From: Desulfobacterales bacterium
GTDB lineage: Bacteria > Desulfobacterota > Desulfobacteria > Desulfobacterales > Desulfosalsimonadaceae
Assembly: GCA_018399455.1 (NCBI GenBank)
Contig: JAGYOT010000120.1
Location: 1 to 6,279 of the forward strand
Direction of reading: 5' to 3'
DNA: 6,279 nt
This document shows positions 1-6,279 of this stretch, piece by piece; positions within the stretch are counted from its first letter, which is position 1; the number at the start of each line of letters is the position of its first letter. Below the pieces are notes generated by a model, which worked only from the letters and a program-made list of their open reading frames with translations, had not been told where the DNA came from and made no database searches. The position numbers and the translations under genes were made by a program.

Positions 1-9
1 ACAATAAAT

Positions 10-1194
10 CTAAGGAATCTCATTTCCCAGGACCGTGACCTGGGCATCCATATAGGTTCCCCCGGTCGCCGTTTCAACTGCAAATCTGGCCCCGGGCACC
101 TGTCGATCGCCGGCCTTGCCCATTAGCTGCCGGATTGCCTCAACAAGCAGGGATACCCCTCCGCCAGCCCCGATATGGCCCTTGGAAAGCATGCCGCCAT
201 CGGTCGTACAGGGAATGCGGCCTCCGGGCCAAGTTTCCCCCCTGGCAAAAATTTTCCCGGCTTCTCCGCGGCCGCAAAAGCCCAGTTCCTCAAAGCCCAG
301 GATTTGAAATATGGGATAAGAATCATAAATCTCGGCCACATCAATATCTTCCGGTCCTATACCGGCCTCCTCAAAGGCTTCCTTAGCCGCCCTGGCCCAG
401 CCGAACCGGGTTACATCCGGCTCCTGGGAATAAACAAAGTGCGTGACAAGCCCCCCTTCGCCTAACACATAAACCGGCCTGTCGGTCAACTTCCTGGCAC
501 GTTCGGCAGAAGTCACCACAAAGGCTGATCCACCGTCAAACAGCATGTTGGATTGTTTGGCGCGCAAGGGGGTGGAAAGCATCTTGGAGGCCATTACTTC
601 TTCAACGGTCAAGGGCTTCCTGAAGTAGGCGTTCGGATTTAACTCGGCCCACTTGCGGTTGGACACGCACACAGCGGCCAGCTCTTCATCCGTCGTGCCG
701 GTTTCGTATTGGTATCGGGTGGTACTCAATGCTGCGACCACAGAATAATGCTGCCCAAAAGGGACCTCCCATTCGGGCGAGGTTCCGGCTGTGGCAAACA
801 GATCGATACCGGCCTGCAGGTCAACCCCGGTTCCCAGACGATCGGCATGAACAAAAAGGATATTCTCAGCCGCACCCGCATAAATCATGCTTGCCGCCAT
901 TTGCAGGCCGCAGCTGCTGCTTGAGCCCCCGGCGAAAATCTGGCAGTTTTTTTTCGCGTTCCACAGTCCGAGTTCCTCCACCACCCTGGCTGTCACCAGT
1001 TCTGTATTGAACGCCGGGCTATATAAAGCGGCTGTCGGCATCACATAATCGATTTCATCCTTTGACAGCCCGGAATCATTGATTGCCTGTCTGCCCGACT
1101 CAATGGCATGATATATTGCCGGTGTATCTTTATGCCGGCCGGTGGGTACCTCGCCTATACCAACGATTGCGACATTACCTTTTAACTTGCTCAT
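10..1194 (-). CDS. Thiolase-fold protein, SCP2/lipid-transfer type, lacking the usual nucleophilic Cys
   Basis: A 394-residue protein of the thiolase superfamily, the usual length for SCP2-type thiolases. The N-terminal half opens with VAIVGIGEVPTGRH, and the C-terminal half carries EIYDSYP (288-294) and GGMLSKGH (333-340). The fold and the His of the Gly-His motif (H340) are clear. Compared without gaps to the SCP2 motif NNCATGS, the nucleophilic Cys position falls on Gly90 in AGGSSSSC; the nearest Cys is C95. The HDCF motif of SCP2 thiolases reads YDSY, and the C-terminal region reads ATGGT with no Cys-x-Gly. It is probably cytosolic; no signal peptide or membrane segment is visible. By context it would act last in beta-oxidation, as thiolase or as an aldolase-like C-C lyase; family precedents with a DUF35 partner are BbsAB and Ltp2-ChsH2. 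I chose ATG 1194 because AAGGAG lies six bases upstream; the longer TTG start at 1215 would include that site in the coding region. The fold is certain, the reaction is not. Confidence 0.88.
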   Translation of the reverse strand: MSKLKGNVAIVGIGEVPTGRHKDTPAIYHAIESGRQAINDSGLSKDEIDYVMPTAALYSPAFNTELVTARVVEELGLWNAKKNCQIFAGGSSSSCGLQMAASMIYAGAAENILFVHADRLGTGVDLQAGIDLFATAGTSPEWEVPFGQHYSVVAALSTTRYQYETGTTDEELAAVCVSNRKWAELNPNAYFRKPLTVEEVMASKMLSTPLRAKQSNMLFDGGSAFVVTSAERARKLTDRPVYVLGEGGLVTHFVYSQEPDVTRFGWARAAKEAFEEAGIGPEDIDVAEIYDSYPIFQILGFEELGFCGRGEAGKIFARGETWPGGRIPCTTDGGMLSKGHIGAGGGVSLLVEAIRQLMGKAGDRQVPGARFAVETATGGTYMDAQVTVLGNEIP

Positions 1195-1200
1195 AAAATA

Positions 1201-1206
1201 CTCCTT
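1201..1206 (-). promoter_or_regulatory. Ribosome binding site that fixes the thiolase-like gene's start
   Basis: AAGGAG on the minus strand, six bases before ATG 1194. It rules out the in-frame TTG at 1215 as the likely start, because from there the site would sit inside the coding region. The extra seven residues would also not match the family N-terminus, which normally begins just before the VAIVGIG strand. Confidence 0.8.
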
Positions 1207-1221
1207 ATTTGTCAAACGATT

Positions 1222-1255
1222 CGGGATCTCTTTTTTTCAACAACAAACCATCCCG
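1222..1255. repeat. Short inverted repeat between the hydratase/dehydrogenase and thiolase-like genes
   Basis: CGGGAT (1222-1227) and ATCCCG (1250-1255) are perfect reverse complements separated by 22 bases. On the transcribed minus strand the loop is A-rich, and no U-tract follows the second arm, so this does not look like an intrinsic terminator. It fills most of the 62-base gap and could be a weak RNA hairpin or chance. Confidence 0.25.
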
Positions 1256-1256
1256 G

Positions 1257-3410
1257 TTATTCCCGGCCATCGCTCATTTTATAAAAACTCTGTCCGTTTT
1301 TCGCCATTTGCCTGATCAATTCCGATGGCTGGTACCTTTCGCCATAAACCTTGTAGAATTTGTTCAGCGCATTCAAAATATTCTCCAATCCCCAGCTGTC
1401 CGCATAGCGCAGAATTCCCCCTTTATGCGGAGGGAAACCGCAGCCATAAACCATTGCCAGGTCCATGTCCCACGGTCGGTCGCAGATTCCCTCCTCGATC
1501 ATGAAGGCCGCCTCATTAATGGCCCTTGCCATCATTCGATCCAGGAGCTCCTGCGAATCAATATCTGATGGCTGCTTCGGACGGTTGCCGGTTTCTTTTA
1601 AGCAATCATGAATGAGTTCAACCACCCTCGGATTGGGCAAGGGCTTTTTATCGGTATAATCATAAAAACCGGACCCGGTTTTACGGCCGAAGCAGCCGCT
1701 CTTAAAAATCCGGTGGTTCAGTTCAGAGATTTTCCAGCGGTCCCCAAAAGAGCGCTCGAAATTTTTCGCCACGTGATAACCGATATCGATGCCGGTTAAA
1801 TCGTTTAGGGTCAACGGCCCCATGGGCATCCCAAAGTCTGTCAGCACCCGGTCAACAGCTTCAAGAGGATAGCCCTCTTCGAGCATAAAACTGCTTTCCC
1901 CCATCAGGGCATTCAACTGCCGGGAGACATAAAAGCCCGGCCCATCATTGACGACAACGGGTATTTTTTTGATTTTTTTTGAAAAATCCACACCCGTGGA
2001 TAAATCCGTGTCAGAACTCACCCTGCTACTGATGACCTCCACAAGCTGCATCCGTTCAGCGGGGTTAAAAAAGTGCAAGCCGATCATCCGCCCCGGCTCG
2101 TTTAATGCCCGGGCCAGTTCCGAAATGGGCAGGGCTGACGTATTTGTCGCAAACACCGCTGATGGCGCGCATATGCCGTCCACCTTGGTCCAAAGCTCCT
2201 TTTTTACCGCCATATCCTCGAGCACAGCCTCGATGACAAGGTCGGCGGCACCGACATCCTCAAGTTTTGTGGTAAAGACGGCCCGCGCTTTGAGAAGATC
2301 ATCCAGATCCTGCTCCGACATTGTTCCCTTCCTTATAGGATACGCAAAAGTTTTTCGTACCGACTTTTCCCCGCGATCCAAAGCCTCCTGATCGACCTCC
2401 CAAAAAATCCCCTGATACCCGTTTCGAAGCAGCAAATTGGCTATACCCGACCCCATAACCCCCAAACCCAGCATCGCCACGGTCTTGACCGGTTTCGGCG
2501 CAACCCCTTTGAGTCTGGGCACCCGGCCGGCGCTGCGGGAGTTTAAAAAAATCCCGATCATATTTTTGGCCTCCTGCGAAACCGCGCATTGGGCGAAAAG
2601 ATCGGCCTCGACCCTTAAATCCGCCTCCAAATCCCCGCTCAGGCCCTTATCCATAGCGTCAATGGCCTGCATGGGAGCATTGAATCCTTTGGCCTTTTTC
2701 CCGGCCGCTTCCCTTGCGCTTTGGATAAGCTGCGCTTTTTCCTCAGCAGAGGGGAGCTTGTCCGTTCTCCGGCCGGTCCTTCTCACGGAAAGCATCTCCG
2801 GATTAGCGGCCAATTCCCTGGCCATTTTAAGTGCCCTGTCCACCAGCGCCTCTCTTTCGACCACTTCATCAATTAGCCCAATGGCCTGCGCCTGTTCTGC
2901 AGCAATCGGCTGTCCGGTGGTGATCATCTCCAGGGCCCCGGGCAGTCCGACAAGCCTGGGAAGGCGCTGGGTGCCCCCGGCCCCGGGAATCAACCCCACC
3001 TGCACTTCCGGCTGGCCGACCTTGATCCCGGCGGCTGCCACACGGCCGTGACAGGCCATGGCCAGTTCAAGGCCGCCTCCGAGAGCGGGGCCATTAATTG
3101 CTACAACCACTGGCTTTTCAGCATTTTCAAGCGAGTTGTAAAACTGATCATATGCCATGACCCCTTCGAACAAGGCTGCCTGATCCGTCGCCTGCAGCAT
3201 TTCTTTGATATCCGCCCCGGCGATAAAATTCTTTTCGGTCCCTGTCAAAACAACAGCCTTGACGGCAGCAGAGCCTAGCGCCGCTTCAACCGCATCCTGC
3301 ATATCCTGCCGAAGCTGAGACGAAAGCTGGTTTACCGGTGGATTGTTTAGCGTTAGTAAGGCCGTCTCTTCCTTGACCTGCACATTTACGGTTCTGAAAT
3401 CCTGCTTCAT
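1257..3410 (-). CDS. FadB/FadJ-type enoyl-CoA hydratase / 3-hydroxyacyl-CoA dehydrogenase fusion
   Basis: A 717-residue bifunctional beta-oxidation enzyme, close to the usual length of FadB/FadJ alpha subunits. Residues 1-190 form the crotonase domain, with the oxyanion-hole segment IAGADIKE (63-70) and both catalytic glutamates, E115 in GGGLELA and E135 in QPEVQVGL. An NAD-binding Rossmann domain starts near 308 with GLGVMG (315-320) and acidic E338. The dehydrogenase residues are S425 (NTSALPI), H446 (GLHFFNP), E458 and N500. Two C-terminal 3HCDH domains follow, with GFYVSRQLN (492-500), GCFGRKTGSGFYDY (572-585) and a second helical repeat from about 620. It should hydrate trans-2-enoyl-CoA and oxidise (S)-3-hydroxyacyl-CoA with NAD+ in the cytosol. 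The start ATG has AGGAGG at 3419-3424, eight bases upstream. The upstream ligase ends 69 bases before it. No key residue is missing. FadB versus FadJ cannot be decided, and the usual FadA partner is not in the window. Confidence 0.95.
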   Translation of the reverse strand: MKQDFRTVNVQVKEETALLTLNNPPVNQLSSQLRQDMQDAVEAALGSAAVKAVVLTGTEKNFIAGADIKEMLQATDQAALFEGVMAYDQFYNSLENAEKPVVVAINGPALGGGLELAMACHGRVAAAGIKVGQPEVQVGLIPGAGGTQRLPRLVGLPGALEMITTGQPIAAEQAQAIGLIDEVVEREALVDRALKMARELAANPEMLSVRRTGRRTDKLPSAEEKAQLIQSAREAAGKKAKGFNAPMQAIDAMDKGLSGDLEADLRVEADLFAQCAVSQEAKNMIGIFLNSRSAGRVPRLKGVAPKPVKTVAMLGLGVMGSGIANLLLRNGYQGIFWEVDQEALDRGEKSVRKTFAYPIRKGTMSEQDLDDLLKARAVFTTKLEDVGAADLVIEAVLEDMAVKKELWTKVDGICAPSAVFATNTSALPISELARALNEPGRMIGLHFFNPAERMQLVEVISSRVSSDTDLSTGVDFSKKIKKIPVVVNDGPGFYVSRQLNALMGESSFMLEEGYPLEAVDRVLTDFGMPMGPLTLNDLTGIDIGYHVAKNFERSFGDRWKISELNHRIFKSGCFGRKTGSGFYDYTDKKPLPNPRVVELIHDCLKETGNRPKQPSDIDSQELLDRMMARAINEAAFMIEEGICDRPWDMDLAMVYGCGFPPHKGGILRYADSWGLENILNALNKFYKVYGERYQPSELIRQMAKNGQSFYKMSDGRE

Positions 3411-3455
3411 TTTCCGGACCTCCTAAAGAAGTTAACATAACGTCCTGCCTGTATC

Positions 3456-3465
3456 CTTTGCAAAG
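3456..3465. repeat. Ten-base palindrome in the gap before the hydratase/dehydrogenase gene
   Basis: CTTTGCAAAG is a perfect palindrome in the 69-base gap. On the minus strand a weak promoter-like pair, TTGCAA then TATGTT about 18 bases later, overlaps it, followed by the AGGAGG ribosome site. Each box matches sigma-70 consensus at only four of six bases. It may mark an internal promoter or be chance. Confidence 0.2.
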
Positions 3466-3479
3466 CATGACGCCCTTTC

Positions 3480-5120
3480 CTAATCAAGCGCCTTTCGCAG
3501 TATTTTACCCACTGCGCTTTTGGGAAGCTCGTCCCTGAATTCGACAATCTTGGGGACTTTGTAGGCGGCGAGTTTCTGTTTGCACCATTCAATGACCTCA
3601 GCTTCACTCATTTGCTCCCCGTCGCGAGTGACCACATAAGCCTTTACAGTCTCGCCGCGGTATGGATGGCTGACGCCCTTAACGCATGCCTCCATAATTT
3701 TGGGATGCTGAAAAAGGACCTCATCGATGTCTCTTGGATAGACGTTGTATCCCCCGGCAATAATCATGTCTTTCTTCCGGTCCACGATCCAGACATACCC
3801 ATCCGTATCAATTTTGGCGACATCTCCGGTATAGAGCCATCCATCTGAAAAGGTCCCGGCGGTTTCTTCCGGCATCCGATGATAGCCCCGCGAGCTCACC
3901 TGCGGTCCCTTGAAACAGAGTTCTCCAGCCTCGTCCACACCGCACTCCCTGTCCGGATTCGTCATATCCACAATTTTAATCTCCGTGTCAGGCAAAGGCA
4001 GGCCGATCGAACCTGGCTTATTGACGCCGCCGACCGGGTTGATACACGCCGCCGGGCTGGCCTCGGAAATTCCATAGCCTTCAACAATCTGAGCCTCGCT
4101 GACCGCCTCGAACCTTTTAATAACTTCGACAGGACAAGGCGCTGCGCCTGAAACACAAATTTTAAGAGATGAAAGGTCATATTTGGGCAGCTTCGGATCA
4201 TTGAGCATCCCGATAAACATAGTCGGCACCCCCGGAAAAAGCGTAACCCTTTCCTTATGGATAGCCTGCAATATAACCCTTGCCTCCGGCCTGGGGATGA
4301 GCACATTGGCAAAACCCGCAAAAATGCACATGTTCATGGCAAACAGGCCAAACGCGTGAAATATGGGCAGCGTGCCCAGGACAACCGATTCTCCCGGCTC
4401 CAAATCCGGGATCCAGGCCAGACCCTGCTGGCAGTTGACAGCGAGATTGCTGTGGGTCAGAATAACGCCTTTGCTCACGCCCGTCGTCCCTCCCGTATAC
4501 TGGAGAGCGGCCGTCTCCTCCATCCCGACGGTAATAGTGGGGCGGGCATCAGGAGCCGATCGAAGCAGATCGATCCATTCGACGGTGTCTTTTCCGGGGA
4601 GAACTCTCCTGTGCTTGCCTTTGGCCAGATAGGGAAAGAGCTGCTTTTTGGGGAATCCCATATAATCCCGTATATGGGCAACGATAATCTTTTGAATCCT
4701 GGTCTTTTGCCTGAGGGCAATCATTCGGGGAACGAGAAGATCCAGACAGACCAAAAACCTGGCTTCGGAATCCTTGAGTTGATGTTCCAGCTCCGGGTCT
4801 GTGTACAACGGATTATTCATTACAACAACGGCACCGATCCGCCAGATCGCATATACCGCAATACTGATCTGGGGAATGTTCGGCAGGAGCAGGGCTACCT
4901 TGTCACCGGGTTGAACACCCATATGAATAAACGCATTGGCCAATCGGTTAACCTGCTCTTCAAGTTGCCCAAAGCTTATTTTCACCCCCAGAAAGGACAA
5001 AGCCGGACGACTGGGGAACTTTTCAGCCGTTCTGGTCAGGACTTCGGGCAGGGTCAACCGACTATAGTTCAAACTGGACGGGACCCCCCCGGCATAAGCG
5101 TTCAGCCAAATCTTTTCCAT
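3480..5120 (-). CDS. Long-chain-type acyl-CoA synthetase (AMP-forming), FadD-like
   Basis: A complete 546-residue member of the ANL adenylate-forming superfamily, near FadD length. It activates a carboxylic acid with ATP to an acyl-adenylate and then transfers it to CoA. Visible motifs in order are the P-loop YTGGTTGVSKG (208-218), the aromatic-His segment LPIFHAFG (251-258), A5 GYGISEAS (348-355, Ser for the usual Thr), A7 YTGD (430-433), the hinge DRKKD (447-451), GGYNVYPRDIDE (456-467), and the C-terminal catalytic Lys K539 in PKSAVGKILR. The N-terminus (MEKIWLNAYAGG) has the family's usual opening, which supports this start; a site AAGGGG lies at 5126-5131, five bases upstream. The insert around 151-170 (MGFPKKQLFPYLAKG) is typical of long-chain ligases. 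No transmembrane segment is obvious; such enzymes often associate with the inner face of the membrane. It lies 69 bases before the hydratase/dehydrogenase gene. Substrate class is inferred; aromatic or alicyclic acids cannot be excluded. Confidence 0.93.
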   Translation of the reverse strand: MEKIWLNAYAGGVPSSLNYSRLTLPEVLTRTAEKFPSRPALSFLGVKISFGQLEEQVNRLANAFIHMGVQPGDKVALLLPNIPQISIAVYAIWRIGAVVVMNNPLYTDPELEHQLKDSEARFLVCLDLLVPRMIALRQKTRIQKIIVAHIRDYMGFPKKQLFPYLAKGKHRRVLPGKDTVEWIDLLRSAPDARPTITVGMEETAALQYTGGTTGVSKGVILTHSNLAVNCQQGLAWIPDLEPGESVVLGTLPIFHAFGLFAMNMCIFAGFANVLIPRPEARVILQAIHKERVTLFPGVPTMFIGMLNDPKLPKYDLSSLKICVSGAAPCPVEVIKRFEAVSEAQIVEGYGISEASPAACINPVGGVNKPGSIGLPLPDTEIKIVDMTNPDRECGVDEAGELCFKGPQVSSRGYHRMPEETAGTFSDGWLYTGDVAKIDTDGYVWIVDRKKDMIIAGGYNVYPRDIDEVLFQHPKIMEACVKGVSHPYRGETVKAYVVTRDGEQMSEAEVIEWCKQKLAAYKVPKIVEFRDELPKSAVGKILRKALD

Positions 5121-5235
5121 CTCATCCCCTTTCCGGGATCCAAATCAAGGGTCAGGCATTTCTCTATTGATATGAGTTTTTTTTGACCTTCCATCAAGGT
5201 CGAAAAGTGAACCCCTTCCTTTATGTGGACAGCTT
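5121..5235 (-). promoter_or_regulatory. Gap between the two ligase genes, possible internal control region
   Basis: The widest gap in the window. On the minus strand it contains an inverted repeat, an A8 run, a poor promoter-like pair (TTGATG, 17 bases, CATATC) and the AAGGGG ribosome site of the downstream ligase. The promoter match is weak, and its first box lies inside the inverted repeat. A half-site-like ATCAAGGGTC (5144-5153) resembles ATCAAGGTC in the inverted repeat (5193-5201) with one inserted base. I see no small gene here. Confidence 0.25.
5180..5206. repeat. 27-base near-perfect inverted repeat, candidate operator
   Basis: Arms 5180-5190 and 5196-5206 pair at ten of eleven positions around a five-base spacer (CCATC); the core is GACCTT-CCATC-AAGGTC. 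The single non-match is T5184 against G5202. In minus-strand RNA the stem is followed by A8, and in plus-strand RNA by GAAAAGTG, so neither orientation gives a stem plus U-tract. Length and symmetry would fit a dimeric repressor site (TetR- or GntR-like regulators commonly control fatty-acid genes), but I do not recognise the consensus. Confidence 0.55.
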
Positions 5236-6279
5236 TTAGGATGCCTTGCTCCCGCGTTTTTCGTTTTCCGCTAAAACCCGCCGCAATACCTTACCCGCCC
5301 CGCTCTTTGGCAGGGCATCAACAAACTGAACCGTCCGCGGATACTTATAGGCAGCCATTTTCTCCTTACAAAAGGCCACCAGTTCATCCTCTGTCACCTG
5401 GTTTTTGAACTCATTGTTCAAGACAATAAAGGCCTTGGCTTCCTCCCCCCGGTAGGGATGGGGGACCCCGATCGTACAGGCCTCAGCCACTGCCGGATGT
5501 TCGAGTAAAAAAGCGTCAATCTCGGCCAACGATACGGTATAGCCGGATACCTTGATCATTTCCTTGATTCTGCCGACGATCTGTATCCATCCATCCTGAT
5601 CCATTTTTGCAACATCGCCGGTTCTCAGCCAGCCATCTTCTGAGAGCCTGGAGCGGGTCTCTTCTTCGGCCCTCCAATACCCTTTCATGACACAGGGACC
5701 TTGAATGCAGAGCTCTCCTTCCTCATCGCTCCCGCATGCTCTTTTTTCCTCATTGTTCCAAAGCGCAATGGTGTGATAATAAACGGGTCCGCCAACCGTG
5801 CCGGGCTTATAGTGCTGCCGGTTGTTGCCTATGATGCCTCCGCTCGATTCGCTGAGGCCATAGCCTTCGATTATCGGGATTCCGGTCATGTTTTGCCATT
5901 TTTTGTGCAACTCCAAAGGTACCGGGGCTCCGCCTGAAAGAAGCAGCCGGATTCCGCTGAAATCAAATTCCGATATATTGGAAACGCTCATTATCGCCAC
6001 ATTGATGGGGGCGATGGTCACCATGTGAGTCACTTTATATTCTGATATGGCATTAAGCATGGCCATGAGATCAAACCGGGCGAACAGAATCAGGGTGCTG
6101 CCCTTTGCCAGAGCGGGATTCATGGCAATATCCAGACCGGTCACGTGAAAAAGAGGCAGAACAACCAAATGCACATCATCTTCCGAATATTCATAATAAT
6201 GTTTAACCAGCGTACCATGGACAGCCAAATTTTTATGGGTCAGCATAACCCCTTTCTGATTTCCCGTGGTACCCGAAGT
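5236..6279 (-). CDS. Acyl-CoA synthetase (AMP-forming), 5' end cut off by the window edge
   Basis: The C-terminal 347 residues of a second ANL-superfamily ligase. The reading frame is open to the last base, so the N-terminal third (roughly 150-200 residues by family length) lies outside and no start is visible. The fragment begins in the P-loop, TSGTTGNQKG, followed by LPLFHVTG, A5 GYGLSESS (visible residues 139-146), A7 RTGD, the hinge GRIKEMIKVSG, and the catalytic Lys in LPKSGAGKVLRR (Lys at visible residue 330). The segment after the hinge reads GYTVSLAEID, with Leu where many relatives have Pro (VSPAE or VYPRD). It should form acyl-CoA from a carboxylic acid, ATP and CoA. It resembles the downstream ligase most at the C-terminus (HPYRGE, AAYK-P, LPKS--GK-LR), but the middle parts differ strongly, so the two are separate family members rather than a recent duplication. 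The tail NEKRGSKAS is polar and short. Substrate unknown. Confidence 0.93.
   Translation of the reverse strand, partial: TSGTTGNQKGVMLTHKNLAVHGTLVKHYYEYSEDDVHLVVLPLFHVTGLDIAMNPALAKGSTLILFARFDLMAMLNAISEYKVTHMVTIAPINVAIMSVSNISEFDFSGIRLLLSGGAPVPLELHKKWQNMTGIPIIEGYGLSESSGGIIGNNRQHYKPGTVGGPVYYHTIALWNNEEKRACGSDEEGELCIQGPCVMKGYWRAEEETRSRLSEDGWLRTGDVAKMDQDGWIQIVGRIKEMIKVSGYTVSLAEIDAFLLEHPAVAEACTIGVPHPYRGEEAKAFIVLNNEFKNQVTEDELVAFCKEKMAAYKYPRTVQFVDALPKSGAGKVLRRVLAENEKRGSKAS

Noticed and set aside
947..954. A8 run on the coding strand of the thiolase-like gene as a frameshift site
   Set aside because: It encodes Lys-Lys-Asn in an ordinary uninterrupted frame, with the whole family sequence intact before and after it; A_AAA_AAC is a poor slippage site in bacteria.
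1195..1215. TTG start at 1215 for the thiolase-like gene
   Set aside because: AAGGAG at 1201-1206 is ideally placed for ATG 1194 and would lie inside the coding region if TTG were used.
1210..1215. TTGACA on the minus strand, a perfect -35 box
   Set aside because: No -10-like hexamer lies 16-18 bases downstream before the gene; the spacing runs into the coding region.
2437..3051. A 204-codon open frame on the plus strand opposite the crotonase domain
   Set aside because: Its translation is low-complexity (Ser, Ala and Pro rich) and mirrors the codon bias of the real gene; no family features.
3286..3607. Two small minus-strand open frames (60 and 66 codons) around the gap between the complete ligase and fusion genes
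   Set aside because: They overlap the ends of the two real genes in other frames and have no good ribosome site or recognisable product.
4257..5186. A 309-codon open frame on the plus strand opposite the complete ligase gene
   Set aside because: It lies almost entirely antisense to a gene with intact family motifs from end to end, its translation has no recognisable domain, and it is Pro/Arg/Gln-rich as shadow frames usually are.
5177..5206. Inverted repeat beside a T8 run read as an intrinsic terminator
   Set aside because: The T-run precedes the stem on the plus strand and becomes an A-run after the stem on the minus strand, so neither RNA has a stem followed by U residues.

Overview
The window holds four genes, all on the minus strand and in the same order of reading: a partial acyl-CoA ligase (right edge), a complete long-chain-type acyl-CoA ligase, a FadB/FadJ-type fusion of enoyl-CoA hydratase and 3-hydroxyacyl-CoA dehydrogenase, and a thiolase-fold protein of the SCP2 type that ends nine bases before the left edge. 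Almost all of the sequence is coding. The gaps are 115, 69 and 62 bases, and none contains a convincing intrinsic terminator, so the genes probably form one operon or closely linked transcription units.

Together they supply CoA activation of a carboxylic acid (two ligases), hydration of the enoyl-CoA, oxidation of the 3-hydroxyacyl-CoA, and a final carbon-carbon cleavage or condensation step. This is the core of a beta-oxidation route. An acyl-CoA dehydrogenase, electron-transfer flavoprotein genes and a canonical FadA-type thiolase are not in the window. The thiolase-like protein has Gly where classical thiolases have the nucleophilic Cys, but keeps the Gly-His motif. That makes it the most interesting gene here. 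Relatives of this type usually work with a small zinc-ribbon/OB-fold (DUF35) partner, which would have to lie beyond the left edge.

The organism is a bacterium with roughly balanced base composition. Clear Shine-Dalgarno sites, tandem acyl-CoA ligases and an unconventional thiolase beside a FadB-type protein resemble fatty-acid or aromatic/alicyclic acid catabolic clusters of Desulfobacterota (former Deltaproteobacteria). This placement is inferred from the general look of the proteins and not from a marker gene.

The main non-coding signal is a 27-base near-perfect inverted repeat between the two ligase genes. It does not look like a terminator on either strand and could be a regulator-binding site. 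I found no RNA genes, mobile elements, CRISPR arrays or other large repeats. This looks like an ordinary catabolic region with one unusual enzyme rather than a wholly new system.
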